A stretch of 64,000 nt of DNA from Winogradskyella sediminis (GCF_003387355.1 NZ_QUNH01000001.1:1250023-1314022); one strand, 5' to 3'; positions 44,819 to 55,404 are shown, counted from the first letter of the stretch. The notes: generated by a model not told the origin, from the sequence alone. Translations and numbers: made by a program.

Positions 44819-46087
44819 CTATACTAAGAACTGAAATAAATCGGGTTTATCATTAAGGTAATCTCCAAAGAAATTATGGCGCTTCATTTTTGCAATTAAC
44901 GGCTCTAAGTCTTCAGGTGATTTTAATTGTAATCCCACTACGGCCACATCATTTTCACGATTAACTTTTTTGGTGTATTCAAAGTGTGTAATGTCGTCGG
45001 TAGGTCCTAAAATATCTACCACAAAATCACGTAACGCTCCAGCACGTTGTGGAAACTTTACAATGAAATAATGTTTTAAATTGGCATAGAGTAACGCGCG
45101 TTCTTTTATTTCTGCCATTCGCGTAATATCATTGTTACTCCCACTAATAACACAAACCACATTTTTGCCTTTTATCTCCTCTGCAAACTGATCTAAGGCA
45201 CAAATACTTAATGCACCTGCAGGTTCAACCACAATTGCGTCTTTATTGTATAAATCTAAGATAGTCTGACAAATTTTACCTTCGTCTACTGTAACCACTC
45301 GATGTAGGGTTTCTTTACATATCGCAAAATTTAAGTCACCAACACGTTTAACAGCGGCTCCATCTACAAAGCTATCTATGGTTTCTAATTGTGTGTTTTT
45401 ATTAGCTCTAATAGAGGTCAGCATGGCTGGTGCGCCTTTTGGTTCCACGCTAATAATTTTTGTTTGAGGAGATAGAATTTTAAAAACAGAGGATAATCCA
45501 GCAGCTAAGCCACCACCACCAACGGGTACGAAAACATAATGAATAGGATGTGCTTTTGCTTGATCTATAATTTCTAAACCAACGGTTGCCTGACCTTCAA
45601 TTACTTTTTCGTCATTAAAAGGGTGCACAAACGTTTTGTTGAGCTCTTCGCTTTGCTGCATGGCGGCATGGTAAGCATCATCAAAAGTATCACCAACTAA
45701 AACAACATCGACATAGTCTTCACCAAACATTTTAACCTGCTCGATCTTTTGATTTGGTGTAGGTGAAGGCATAAAAATAGTGCCTTTTATTTTTAATAAT
45801 TTACACGAAATAGCCACACCTTGAGCATGGTTACCTGCGCTTGCACACACAATTTCATTTTTAATTTGGGATGGACTTAACGAGGATATTTTATTATAGG
45901 CTCCTCTAATTTTGTAAGAACGTACAACTTGTAAATCTTCGCGTTTAAAATAAATATTAGCATTAAACTCCTTAGAATACCTTATATTTTTGATTAAAGG
46001 AGTAACCGATGCAATACCTCTTAATTTTTCTGCCGCAGCTTCAATGGCTTCTAATGTTGGTTTGTATGTTGTTTTTGTTTCTTTCAT
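44819..46087 (-). CDS. ilvA: threonine deaminase (threonine ammonia-lyase)
   Basis: A 422-residue PLP enzyme, using the ATG at 46085-46087 (MKETKTTYK). FKREDLQVVRSYKIRGAYNKI holds the PLP Lys, CASAGNHAQGVA the phosphate-binding region, and VPVGGGGLAAGL the glycine loop. One C-terminal ACT-like domain (FPQRAGALRDFVVDILGP) is present, as in the short TIGR02079 form. It makes 2-ketobutyrate for isoleucine and is the last gene of the ilv operon. Confidence 0.94.
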   Translation of the reverse strand: MKETKTTYKPTLEAIEAAAEKLRGIASVTPLIKNIRYSKEFNANIYFKREDLQVVRSYKIRGAYNKISSLSPSQIKNEIVCASAGNHAQGVAISCKLLKIKGTIFMPSPTPNQKIEQVKMFGEDYVDVVLVGDTFDDAYHAAMQQSEELNKTFVHPFNDEKVIEGQATVGLEIIDQAKAHPIHYVFVPVGGGGLAAGLSSVFKILSPQTKIISVEPKGAPAMLTSIRANKNTQLETIDSFVDGAAVKRVGDLNFAICKETLHRVVTVDEGKICQTILDLYNKDAIVVEPAGALSICALDQFAEEIKGKNVVCVISGSNNDITRMAEIKERALLYANLKHYFIVKFPQRAGALRDFVVDILGPTDDITHFEYTKKVNRENDVAVVGLQLKSPEDLEPLIAKMKRHNFFGDYLNDKPDLFQFLV

Positions 46088-46093
46088 GTTTAG

Positions 46094-46110
46094 TTCCCAC
46101 AAAGTGGGAA
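46094..46110. repeat. start-proximal hairpin before ilvA
   Basis: TTCCCAC-AAA-GTGGGAA, perfect 7-bp arms, six bases upstream of the ilvA ATG. Confidence 0.7.
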
Positions 46111-46157
46111 TCTTTTTAATCTATAATTATGTCTAGTTTAGCACAGTCTAATTATTT

Positions 46158-46188
46158 ATTAACCTCTCGACTGCGCTCGAGGAGACAA
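46158..46188. repeat. 31-bp repeat copy (ATTAACCTCTCGACTGCGCT...)
   Basis: Identical, in inverted orientation, to 36509-36539. It lies in the ilvC-ilvA spacer, 9.6 kb from the first copy. Confidence 0.85.
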
Positions 46189-46196
46189 GTTGTATG

Positions 46197-47696
46197 TTAC
46201 GCTAAAACAGATTCTTTTACATCTTCAGTTTTAATCACCTTCATCGCTGTCATAGCGGCACGTAATCGTTGTCCAACAGCTTCAATTGGATGATTTCTAA
46301 TCGCATCATTCACGGCTATTAATTCTACATTATCAACTCCTGTTGTTTTTGAAAATGATTTTCCAATAATAGAAGTGTCTACCGTTTTCATGAAATCTGT
46401 AAGTAAAGGTTTGCAAGCATGGTCAAATAAATAGCAACCATATTCTGCAGTATCGGAAATTACACGGTTCATTTCAAACAATTTCTTTCTCGCAATGGTA
46501 TTTGCAATTAATGGTAGCTCGTGTAACGATTCGTAATAAGCCGAATCTTCAATGATTCCTGCGCTTACCATGGTTTCAAAGGCTAATTCAACACCAGATT
46601 TTACAAAGGCAACTAATAGCACTCCGTGATCAAAATATTCTTGTTCAGTGATATGATCAGACGTTAAAGGTGTTTTTTCAAACGCAGTTTCTCCTGTTTC
46701 AGCTCTCCACTTTAAAAGATTCACATCATCATTGGCCCAATCTTCCATCATGGTTTTTGAGAAATGACCAGAAATAATATCATCCATATGCTTTTCAAAT
46801 AATGGACGCATAATGTCTTTTAATTCTTCGGATAATTCGTAAGCTTTAATTTTTGCAGGATTAGATAAACGATCCATCATGTTGGTAATTCCACCATGCT
46901 TTAGAGCTTCGGTAATGGTTTCCCACCCAAACTGAATTAATTTAGCAGCATATCCAGGTTCAATACCTTCTTCAACCATTTTATCGAATGAAAGAATTGC
47001 TCCGGTTTGTAATAAACCACAAAGAATGGTTTGTTCTCCCATTAAATCACTTTTTACTTCGGCAATAAAGGATGATTCTAAAACACCTGCACGATGTCCG
47101 CCTGTTGCTGCAGCATACGCTTTGGCTTGTGCCCAGCCTTTTCCTTCGGGATCATTCTCAGGGTGTACTGCAATTAGTGTTGGTACTCCAAATCCTCTTT
47201 TGTATTCTTCTCTTACTTCGGTTCCAGGACATTTTGGTGCGACCATAATAACTGTTAAATCTTCTCGGATTTTTGTGCCTTCTTCAACAATGTTAAAACC
47301 ATGAGAGTAACTTAATGTAGCTCCTTTTTTCATTAATGGCATTACAGCTTTTACAACATTAGTGTGTTGCTTATCTGGTGTTAAGTTTAATACTAAATCT
47401 GCAGTTGGAATTAATTCTTCATAAGTACCAACTGTAAATCCGTTAGAAGTCGCATTTTTAAAAGAATCGCGTTTTTCATCAATAGCTTGTTGACGTAAAG
47501 TATAAGAGATATCTAATCCGGAATCTCTCATGTTTAGTCCTTGATTTAGGCCTTGGGCACCACAACCAACGATTACGATTTTCTTTCCTTTTAATACGTT
47601 TACTCCATCTTCAAATTCTGAAGCGTCCATAAAACGACATTTTCCTAATTGGTCTAATTGTTCTCTTAATGGTAATGTGTTAAAGTAATTTGACAT
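46197..47696 (-). CDS. ilvC: ketol-acid reductoisomerase, class II
   Basis: A 499-residue [29 protein letters not shown] is the NADPH site, [14 protein letters not shown] and [16 protein letters not shown] the metal-binding region, and two C-terminal helical domains make it class II (about 490 residues), unlike the 330-residue class I. It converts acetolactate and acetohydroxybutyrate to the dihydroxy acids. It follows ilvN by about 107 bases. Confidence 0.96.
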   Translation of the reverse strand: MSNYFNTLPLREQLDQLGKCRFMDASEFEDGVNVLKGKKIVIVGCGAQGLNQGLNMRDSGLDISYTLRQQAIDEKRDSFKNATSNGFTVGTYEELIPTADLVLNLTPDKQHTNVVKAVMPLMKKGATLSYSHGFNIVEEGTKIREDLTVIMVAPKCPGTEVREEYKRGFGVPTLIAVHPENDPEGKGWAQAKAYAAATGGHRAGVLESSFIAEVKSDLMGEQTILCGLLQTGAILSFDKMVEEGIEPGYAAKLIQFGWETITEALKHGGITNMMDRLSNPAKIKAYELSEELKDIMRPLFEKHMDDIISGHFSKTMMEDWANDDVNLLKWRAETGETAFEKTPLTSDHITEQEYFDHGVLLVAFVKSGVELAFETMVSAGIIEDSAYYESLHELPLIANTIARKKLFEMNRVISDTAEYGCYLFDHACKPLLTDFMKTVDTSIIGKSFSKTTGVDNVELIAVNDAIRNHPIEAVGQRLRAAMTAMKVIKTEDVKESVLA

Positions 47697-47803
47697 TGTT
47701 TCTAGTTGTTTTTGTTTGAAAAAAGGATTGAGAAAAAGAGAATGGACACTTTGCTTGTCGATAATTTTCTTTTTTCTCTATTCTGTTTTTCTATTCTCAT
47801 TTT

Positions 47804-48334
47804 TTAATGTTGCAATGCTTTAAGCATTGATGATATTTTCATTTCGTCTTTAGTTACGGCAATACGGCCAGAACGTGTAAATTGCATAATACCAAAGACG
47901 GTTAGTTCTCTATGTAATAAATCTATTTCTTCTTTTCTTCCTGATTTTTCTATCACGAAGAAATCGCGGTTTACGGTAACAATTCTAGCGTTACTTTCTT
48001 TAATTATATTTTGAATTTGACGTTCATCAAACAATAAGTTAGATCTCATTTTAAAAATACAAGACTCTTGATAGATGATTTCTTCTTCGGTATGATAAAA
48101 TGCTTTTATCACTTCGACTTGTTTTTCAATTTGACCTTGAATCTTTTTCATTTGAGATTCCGTGATGTTGACGACAATTGTGAATCTTGAAACACCGTCG
48201 ATTTCTGAAGGAGACGTGTTTAAACTTTCAATATTAATATGCCTTCTTTGGAATATTGCAGAAATTCTATTCAGTAATCCAATATTGTTTTCGGTATAAA
48301 TAGAAATGGTGAATTGTTTGTTTTCTGTACTCAT
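47804..48334 (-). CDS. ilvN: acetolactate synthase small (regulatory) subunit
   Basis: A 176-residue protein. The N-terminal ACT domain has FTISIYTENNIGLLNRISAIFQRRHINIESL, the standard valine-binding region, followed by the second conserved ALS domain. It binds and activates IlvB and confers valine sensitivity. Confidence 0.94.
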   Translation of the reverse strand: MSTENKQFTISIYTENNIGLLNRISAIFQRRHINIESLNTSPSEIDGVSRFTIVVNITESQMKKIQGQIEKQVEVIKAFYHTEEEIIYQESCIFKMRSNLLFDERQIQNIIKESNARIVTVNRDFFVIEKSGRKEEIDLLHRELTVFGIMQFTRSGRIAVTKDEMKISSMLKALQH

Positions 48335-48496
48335 TATTTTTAAGCTTTTCTGTTAGCTTTCATTCTTATATTTATTCGTGACTTTCACTGGTTTTTTCAA
48401 AGTATGAGATAAAATTGTCTCGAGAAGTTACTTAAATTGTTCTCGATACATATTTCAAATTCCTTGCACTTCTTTTGAAATTCACCTGAATTGATG

Positions 48497-50233
48497 TTAC
48501 TCTAATCTTATATCTGAAACACTCGCTCCAGTTGGTATCATGGGGAAAACATTGTCTTCCTTTTCAACTCTAACTTCTAAAAAATACGGTCCTTCACAAT
48601 CAATCATATCTTTTATAGCAGTTTTTAAATCCTTTCTTTCGGTTACTTTTTTAGCTTCAATAGAATAGCCTTTTGCAATGGCTATAAAATCTGGATTTGT
48701 CATTTCTGTAGAGGCATAGCGTTTATCAAAAAATAATTGTTGCCATTGGCGTACCATGCCTAGGAATTCATTGTTTAAGACGACTATTTTTACAGGTACT
48801 TTTTGCTGGAAAATTGTTCCTAATTCTTGAATGGTCATTTGATAACCACCATCACCAGCAATCATTACGACTTCTCTGTCTGGTGCAGCCATTTTTGCTC
48901 CAATGGCTGCAGGTAACGCAAAGCCCATAGTGCCTAAGCCACCAGATGTAATATTACTTTTGGTTTTATTGAATTCTGCATAACGACAGGCAATCATTTG
49001 GTGCTGTCCCACATCGCTTACTATTGCTGCGTCTCCCTTGGTTTGTATATTGATTTCTTTTAATACTTCAGCCATGGTTAAACCCTCTTTTGTTGGGTGT
49101 AAATCGTGTTTTATGACTTTCTCGAACTCAATTTCATATAAGTTTTTAAACTCTTGATGCCAATCGTTATGCGAATTTTTATTCACCAACGGTAATAAGC
49201 GTTTTAGACTTGTTTTAGCATTACCTAAAACAGCGATATCTGTTTTTACATTTTTATCAATTTCAGCAGGATCAATTTCAAAATGAATAATCTTAGCTTG
49301 CTTCGCATACGTATCTAAATTTCCTGTTACACGATCGTCAAAACGCATTCCAATGGCAATTAATACATCGCATTCGTTAGTTAAAACATTTGGTGCGTAG
49401 TTACCGTGCATACCTACCATACCAACATTAAGAGGGTGAGCGGTTGGAATGGCTGAGGCTCCTAAAATGGTCCAAGCTGAAGGAATTCCGGCTTTTTCAA
49501 TTACGGCTTTAAATTCTTCTTCAGCTTTTCCTAAAATGACTCCTTGCCCCCAAACAACTAATGGTTTTTTTGCTGCGTTAATAAGTTCTGCAGCGGCTTT
49601 TAATGCGTTTTCATCGGTGTCAGGAACTGGTTTGTAACTTCTGATACCTTTACATTTCTGGTAGGTAAAATCGAATTCTTCAAATTGAGCATCTTTTGTA
49701 ATATCTATTAACACAGGTCCTGGTCGTCCGCTTCTGGCGATAAAAAAAGCTTTGGCAAAAGCCTCTGGGATTTGGGAGGCCTTAGTTACTTGGCAATTCC
49801 ATTTGGTTACAGGAGTCGATATTCCTACAATATCAGTCTCCTGAAAGGCATCACTGCCTAATAAGTGCGAACCTACCTGACCAGTGATACATACCATTGG
49901 TGTAGAATCGATTTGTGCATCCGCGATGCCAGTAATTAAATTGGTTGCTCCTGGACCAGATGTAGCCATACAAACACCAACTTTACCAGAAATTCTGGCA
50001 TAACCTTGAGCAGAATGTGTTGCACCTTGCTCATGTCGTGTTAAGACGTGATGAATCTGATCTTGATATTTATATAATTCATCGTAAACTGGCATAATGG
50101 CTCCGCCAGGATAACCGTACAATGTTTCTACACCTTCGGCTAATAAGCATTTAATAACCGCCTCACTTCCTGAAATACGTTCAGTGGTTGCTGTCGATTC
50201 TGCTTTGTTTTGTATGGTTTGAGTTTCTTTCAT
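48497..50233 (-). CDS. ilvB: acetolactate synthase large subunit
   Basis: A 578-residue ThDP enzyme. LTRHEQGATHSAQGYAR contains the activating Glu, GPGATNLITGIADA the FAD region, and GDGGYQMTIQELGTIFQQKVPVKIVVLNN the ThDP-Mg motif. It condenses pyruvate (and 2-ketobutyrate). It is preceded by ilvD with about 110 bases between and has a start-proximal hairpin. Confidence 0.96.
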   Translation of the reverse strand: MKETQTIQNKAESTATTERISGSEAVIKCLLAEGVETLYGYPGGAIMPVYDELYKYQDQIHHVLTRHEQGATHSAQGYARISGKVGVCMATSGPGATNLITGIADAQIDSTPMVCITGQVGSHLLGSDAFQETDIVGISTPVTKWNCQVTKASQIPEAFAKAFFIARSGRPGPVLIDITKDAQFEEFDFTYQKCKGIRSYKPVPDTDENALKAAAELINAAKKPLVVWGQGVILGKAEEEFKAVIEKAGIPSAWTILGASAIPTAHPLNVGMVGMHGNYAPNVLTNECDVLIAIGMRFDDRVTGNLDTYAKQAKIIHFEIDPAEIDKNVKTDIAVLGNAKTSLKRLLPLVNKNSHNDWHQEFKNLYEIEFEKVIKHDLHPTKEGLTMAEVLKEINIQTKGDAAIVSDVGQHQMIACRYAEFNKTKSNITSGGLGTMGFALPAAIGAKMAAPDREVVMIAGDGGYQMTIQELGTIFQQKVPVKIVVLNNEFLGMVRQWQQLFFDKRYASTEMTNPDFIAIAKGYSIEAKKVTERKDLKTAIKDMIDCEGPYFLEVRVEKEDNVFPMIPTGASVSDIRLE

Positions 50234-50241
50234 GTTTTTAC

Positions 50242-50259
50242 TTCCCGTAGAATTGGGAA
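50242..50259. repeat. start-proximal hairpin before ilvB
   Basis: TTCCC-GTAGAATT-GGGAA, eight bases upstream of the ilvB ATG. Confidence 0.55.
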
Positions 50260-50343
50260 TCTCATTTTAAAATCTTTATAATAGATTAAACTATAAAGAT
50301 GGGTTATTCACTTGTTTTGCTATTTGTAGTACGGTTATATTTG

Positions 50344-52023
50344 TTAAAACTCATCGGTTACACAACCCTTAGATGCTGATGAGACAGTTTTTGCATATTT
50401 ATACAGCACTCCACGTTCAAATTTTAATTCTGGTGCTTTCCATTTTTGACGTCTTTTCTGTAATTCTACTTCAGGGACTTCTAAAGAAATAGAATTAGTT
50501 TCGGCATCGATAGTAATAATATCGCCATCTTTAACGACAGCAATGGTGCCGCCTTCTTGTGCTTCAGGAGTAATATGACCGACTACAAAACCATGAGTAC
50601 CTCCAGAGAATCGACCGTCCGTAATTAAAGCTACATCTTTACCTAAACCAGCTCCCATAATAGCGGCTGTTGGTTTTAACATTTCAGGCATTCCAGGTCC
50701 GCCTTTAGGACCTTCATATCTAATGACGACGACATCTCCTTTTTCAACTTTACCATCTCTAATACCGTCGTTGGCCGCATATTCACCTTCAAAAACTTTA
50801 GCTTTTCCTCTAAAGCATAAGCCTTCTTTACCGGTGATTTTAGCGACACTACCTTCAGTTGCTAAATTTCCGTAGAGCATTCTTAGATGTCCGGACACCT
50901 TAATTGGTTTTTCTATTGGCTTTATCACATCTTGGTTATCCTTAAGATCTGGAACATCCAATAAATTTTCGGCTATGGTTTTTCCAGTAACCGTTAAACA
51001 ATCTCCATGGATAAGGCCTTTTTTGAGAAGGTATTTTAATACAGCAGGAATACCTCCTACAGCATGTACATCTTCCATTAAATATTTTCCACTTGGTTTT
51101 AAATCTGCTAAAAATGGAGTATTATCACTAATATCTTGAAAATCCTTAAGTGTAAAATCTACTTGTGCGGCTCTTGCAATAGCTAAAAAGTGTAGTACTG
51201 CGTTTGTAGAACCTCCTAAAATTGTGACCAGTCGTATCGCATTTTCAAGAGATTTTCTTGTGATGATATCTGATGGTTTTATATCCTTTTCTAATAAAAC
51301 TCTTAGGGCTTCACCAGCTCTAACGGATTCATTTTTCTTAGCATCACTTAATGCTGGGTTTGATGAATTGTAAGGTAATGTCATGCCTAAGGCTTCAATT
51401 GCCGACGCCATTGTGTTTGCTGTATACATGCCACCACAAGCGCCAGCTCCAGGGCAGGCTTTTTCAACAATATTTTGATATTCTGTTTCGTCCATGGTGC
51501 CTGCTACTTTACTTCCCCAGGCTTCAAAGGCAGAAACGACATCTAATTTTTTTCCTTCGTGGCATCCAGAATCTATTGTGCCTCCATACACTAGGATACT
51601 TGGTCTATTCAATCGTATCATAGCCATTAGAGCTCCTGGCATATTCTTATCACAGCCAACGACAGTTACTAAACCATCGTAACTCATGGCTTGTACAACG
51701 GTTTCCATGGAATCTGCAATAATATCGCGAGAGGGAAGTGAGTAGCGCATGCCTGGTGTTCCCATAGAAATGCCATCACTCACACCAATGGTGTTAAAAA
51801 TTAGCCCAACAATGTCCTCGTTTTTTGTCCCTTCTTTAACCAATTTAGCTAAGTCGTTAAGGTGCATATTACATGGGTTACCTTCGTAACCCGTACTTGC
51901 AATACCAACGATAGGTTTAAAAAAATCTTCTTTTGTTAACCCAATAGCATGGAGCATCGCTTGAGCTGCTGGTTGTGTTGGGTCTTGCGTAACTGTTTTA
52001 CTGTATTTATTTAATTCGCTCAT
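50344..52023 (-). CDS. ilvD: dihydroxy-acid dehydratase
   Basis: A 559-residue Fe-S dehydratase with [45 protein letters not shown] and [15 protein letters not shown]. It forms the 2-keto acids in the branched-chain pathway. It is the first gene of the operon ilvDBNCA. A 7-codon uORF (52020-52043) overlaps its start with ATGA. Confidence 0.96.
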   Translation of the reverse strand: MSELNKYSKTVTQDPTQPAAQAMLHAIGLTKEDFFKPIVGIASTGYEGNPCNMHLNDLAKLVKEGTKNEDIVGLIFNTIGVSDGISMGTPGMRYSLPSRDIIADSMETVVQAMSYDGLVTVVGCDKNMPGALMAMIRLNRPSILVYGGTIDSGCHEGKKLDVVSAFEAWGSKVAGTMDETEYQNIVEKACPGAGACGGMYTANTMASAIEALGMTLPYNSSNPALSDAKKNESVRAGEALRVLLEKDIKPSDIITRKSLENAIRLVTILGGSTNAVLHFLAIARAAQVDFTLKDFQDISDNTPFLADLKPSGKYLMEDVHAVGGIPAVLKYLLKKGLIHGDCLTVTGKTIAENLLDVPDLKDNQDVIKPIEKPIKVSGHLRMLYGNLATEGSVAKITGKEGLCFRGKAKVFEGEYAANDGIRDGKVEKGDVVVIRYEGPKGGPGMPEMLKPTAAIMGAGLGKDVALITDGRFSGGTHGFVVGHITPEAQEGGTIAVVKDGDIITIDAETNSISLEVPEVELQKRRQKWKAPELKFERGVLYKYAKTVSSASKGCVTDEF

Positions 52024-52043
52024 AATATATTGGTGTGCAACAT
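52020..52043 (-). CDS. very short upstream ORF coupled to ilvD
   Basis: ATG TTG CAC ACC AAT ATA TTA TGA; its stop overlaps the ilvD start as ATGA. Two Leu and one Ile among seven residues. It may aid translational coupling or be chance. Confidence 0.25.
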   Translation of the reverse strand: MLHTNIL

Positions 52044-52345
52044 CGGTTTGCAGAAACTAAATTACTGGATATGCGATGTTTTAGTGTTCTCGTTCTTTTA
52101 GAACATCTAAAGTCAATACTTGTGAGTATTGGTTAATGTATTGTGTGTTAATTACTTAGGTTTGAATAATTATGATGTTCAAGTGTCTTAATTTTTTATA
52201 TAATTAATGTTCTAAACTTTTTAATCTGAATTTCTATAGATCCCAGCTTTCTTTAGGTATGAATTTTTTATAATAAGTAGAGTCACTTTGAATGAAATTC
52301 TTAATTTTAAAGCATTTTCCTAAAAATTTGTATATTCTTTACTGC
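52024..52345. promoter_or_regulatory. divergent region between ilvD and the PUL regulator
   Basis: 322 bases, AT-rich. On the minus strand it holds a hairpin CAATACT-CACA-AGTATTG (52114-52131), a second small stem GTTCT / AGAAC (52092-52104), and a TTG-started frame (52156-52182) with four Ile codons. No clear U-tract terminator is visible. Confidence 0.5.
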
Positions 52346-55153
52346 ATGAAAAAATCCTTAATTTTTTTACTTTTTCTATTTGTTTTTTCTTCAAATTGTT
52401 ACAGTCAATTTGCACCTAGTATTCATAACTATACTTTGGCAGAATACAAAGCAGGTAACCAAAATTGGGACGTCTCTAGAGCAGATAATGGTAAAGTTTA
52501 TGTTGCTAATAACAGTGGTTTATTAGAGTATGACGCATTGGTTTGGAAGTTTTATCAGCTACCGAATAAAACGATAGTGAGGTCCGTATTAGCTGTAGAC
52601 GACGTGGTTTATACTGGGTCTTATGAGGAGTTTGGATATTGGAAACGTGATGGGTTTGGAGTTTTACAATACCATTCTTTAAGCGAAAAGATTCCTAACT
52701 TAATTTCACCCAATGAGGAAATATGGGAAATTGTAAGTTTTAACGGTAAAATTATTTTTAGATCATTTTTGAATATCTATATCTATGATTTTGAGGATGT
52801 TATTCAGTTAAGACCGAGCTCTGTTATAATTTCTTGCAGTGTTGTTGACGATGATTTATTTGTAAGCACTTTAAATCAAGGTGTATTTTTATTAAAAGAA
52901 AAAAGCTTGGAACCTTATTATTTTAGTGAGCGTCTCTTAGATACTAAAATTGTTTCTATTACTAAATACAACGGTAAACTTTTACTAATGACCTCATTAA
53001 AGGGGAGCTATTTGCTAGATAAAGGGACTTTAATGCCAACTGATTTTGAAATCAATGAGCAAATACAGCGTCATCAATTAAACGAGTTTTCTGTTTTAGA
53101 AAATGGTGATATGGTTTTTGGGACTATTAAAGATGGTGTGTTTTTAACGGATAGTGATGGCAATTCAAAGTTTCATATCAGTAAAGAAAATGGATTATTT
53201 AATAATACAGTTCTAAGTCAGTCTATAGATAAGACTGGTAATTTGTGGTTAGGATTAGATAATGGTATTGCCAATATAGAACTGAATAGCAGTAATTACT
53301 TCTTTAATGATGTTTCCGGTAAATTGGGTTCCGTTTATGATGTTGTTAACTATAATGGTGTCATTTATATTGGGACCAATACAGGTTTATTTTGGTTAGA
53401 TGATAATGAAAAACTGCAATTTATAGAAGGGTCTCAAGGTCAAGTTTGGGATTTGGAAATTATTGAAAATCAGTTGTTTTGTGGTCATAATGAAGGGACC
53501 TTTATTGTTGATAAAGATAGATTTACCAATATTTCAACCTTTACAGGTGGTTATACTATAAAAAAGGTGCCTGAAAGAGAGCATACGTATATTCAGGGTA
53601 CTTATTCGGGTTTAGTAAAATTTGAAAAAATAGCTGATGAGTGGCAAGTGAAACATCTAGGTAAAACCACTGTTCCTTCTCGCTTTTTGGTATTTGAAAG
53701 CCCTAGGACAGCTTGGGTAGCTCATGCTACTAAAGGAGTTTATAAAGTCGTTTTCGATAATAATTACGATACCATAACAAGTGTTAAAAACTATCATAAT
53801 AAAGGTATTGGGTCTGATTTTAATATTCGTGTTTATAATATTAAGAACGATATCAGTTTTAAATCTAACGAAGGTTGGCATAAATATGAACCAATTTTAG
53901 ATTCTATTGTGCCTTATAAGTTACTCAACGATCTATTGGGTAAAAATAGTTACATTATATCTGAAGATGATACAGCAATGTTTGCCCTAAAAAACAAAGC
54001 TGGATTTATTGAGTTTAAATCTTTTGATACTACTCGTAATGATTTTTATCTCAATGATATATTTCTAAAAAATAGATATATAGTTGGTTACGAAAATATT
54101 TCGAAAATTAATGATTCTATCTATGCTTTAAATCTCGATAATGGGTTTATGATGATTAATAATGCGTCAATCTCAAAAACGAAATTATACCAGCCTTCTA
54201 TAGAGCATGTTTCAGTGAGTGGTGATTCTATTAGTGTTAAGCCTCTTAAGGATGATACGGTCGGATTTAAATATAAGGAAAGTGTGACGGTAGAGTTGTC
54301 TTCACCTCAATCTTTAAATCATTTCTTTGAATATACAATAACAGAAGGTGGATATAAAGATGAACATGCTATATGGTATGAAATGGAGGGTAACAAAGTA
54401 GAGTTCACAAATCTATTAGATGGAGATTATACGATGTCTTTTAGAACAAGTGATAATGCTGGGAATGTTTCTACAATGCAATCGCTGAGTGTAGATGTCT
54501 ACCCACCATGGTATAGAGATACCTTTGGATATGTACTATATTTTCTCATAGCTGTCCTTATTATTGTTGTGTTTTATACACTTCACAATAAGAAAATTGC
54601 TAAGGAGCAACGTATCATTAAAATAAAATATCAACGAGAACAGCAAAAGTTATTGCGTGAAAAAACGCTAGAAAATGAAAAACGAATTGTTCAACTTAAA
54701 AATGAATCTTTACAAAATGAGATTAAACTAAAGAGTAAGCAGCTAGCTAATAATGCCATGGCTTTGGTAAAAAAGAATGAAACGCTTCAAGATATAAAGA
54801 AAGATTTAATGATGAATAAAGATGGCTTTAATAATTATTACTCTTATAAAAAGTTGGTTAAAAAGTTAGATAATTCCATTGTGTTAAAAGATGAATGGGA
54901 GGTTTTTGAGAATAATTTTAGCCAGGTTCACGATGAGTTTTTCGAAGCTTTAAAACAAAAACATAGTAAGCTTACTCCAAAAGATTTAAAGATTTGTGCT
55001 TACATCAAAATGAATTTATCTTCAAAAGAGATTGCACCACTTATGAATATTTCAGTAAGAGGCGTTGAAACGCACCGATACCGTCTAAAAAAGAAATTAA
55101 ATTTAGAAAATGATATTTCTTTGGTTGATTATTTGTTAAATATTAAAAATTAA
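52346..55153 (+). CDS. membrane-bound LuxR-type regulator with periplasmic beta-propeller sensor
   Basis: A 935-residue one-component regulator, taking the ATG at the signal-like MKKSLIFLLFLFVFSSNCYSQ (18 codons into a longer frame). A periplasmic propeller of repeated WxxxxGL/DGxF units (about residues 30-620) is followed by a Y_Y_Y domain (about 620-715), one membrane helix (about 724-744), a cytoplasmic coiled coil, and a LuxR/GerE HTH at the C-terminus (LTPKDLKICAYIKMNLSSKEIA, about 876-897, then the recognition helix ISVRGVETHRYRLKKKL). No histidine kinase or receiver domain is present, so it is likely a transmembrane transcription factor. It precedes the SusC gene by 251 bases. Confidence 0.88.
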   Translation: MKKSLIFLLFLFVFSSNCYSQFAPSIHNYTLAEYKAGNQNWDVSRADNGKVYVANNSGLLEYDALVWKFYQLPNKTIVRSVLAVDDVVYTGSYEEFGYWKRDGFGVLQYHSLSEKIPNLISPNEEIWEIVSFNGKIIFRSFLNIYIYDFEDVIQLRPSSVIISCSVVDDDLFVSTLNQGVFLLKEKSLEPYYFSERLLDTKIVSITKYNGKLLLMTSLKGSYLLDKGTLMPTDFEINEQIQRHQLNEFSVLENGDMVFGTIKDGVFLTDSDGNSKFHISKENGLFNNTVLSQSIDKTGNLWLGLDNGIANIELNSSNYFFNDVSGKLGSVYDVVNYNGVIYIGTNTGLFWLDDNEKLQFIEGSQGQVWDLEIIENQLFCGHNEGTFIVDKDRFTNISTFTGGYTIKKVPEREHTYIQGTYSGLVKFEKIADEWQVKHLGKTTVPSRFLVFESPRTAWVAHATKGVYKVVFDNNYDTITSVKNYHNKGIGSDFNIRVYNIKNDISFKSNEGWHKYEPILDSIVPYKLLNDLLGKNSYIISEDDTAMFALKNKAGFIEFKSFDTTRNDFYLNDIFLKNRYIVGYENISKINDSIYALNLDNGFMMINNASISKTKLYQPSIEHVSVSGDSISVKPLKDDTVGFKYKESVTVELSSPQSLNHFFEYTITEGGYKDEHAIWYEMEGNKVEFTNLLDGDYTMSFRTSDNAGNVSTMQSLSVDVYPPWYRDTFGYVLYFLIAVLIIVVFYTLHNKKIAKEQRIIKIKYQREQQKLLREKTLENEKRIVQLKNESLQNEIKLKSKQLANNAMALVKKNETLQDIKKDLMMNKDGFNNYYSYKKLVKKLDNSIVLKDEWEVFENNFSQVHDEFFEALKQKHSKLTPKDLKICAYIKMNLSSKEIAPLMNISVRGVETHRYRLKKKLNLENDISLVDYLLNIKN

Positions 55154-55404
55154 GAGTGTATTCTTATTCTATTCCTACTTTTGACTACGTCATTACTACG
55201 TCACTTTGTTAATTCTCTTTCTACTACAACGTTTTTTTTATAGCTTTAGAGTACGTCAAATCGGGTTTTATTAACACTTATTAACCTTTTATGGTACTTA
55301 TGGTGTATTTAAAATGTAAATAGATGTTAATGGAGTTTGATATTTGATTTTAATTTAGTCTTCTAAATAAACTAACTCTATTTATTAAATATTAATCAAT
55401 CTAT
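55154..55404 (+). promoter_or_regulatory. susC promoter region with three phased TACGTCA boxes
   Basis: TACGTCA occurs at 55186-55192, 55197-55203 and 55252-55258. The starts are 11 and 55 bases apart, so all three lie on the same DNA face. They precede the SusC ATG by 150-220 bases and are good candidates for the regulator's operators. Confidence 0.55.

Noticed and set aside
52292..52345. Upstream start of the PUL regulator
   Set aside because: The extra 18 residues precede a good signal peptide; the later ATG fits an exported N-terminus.
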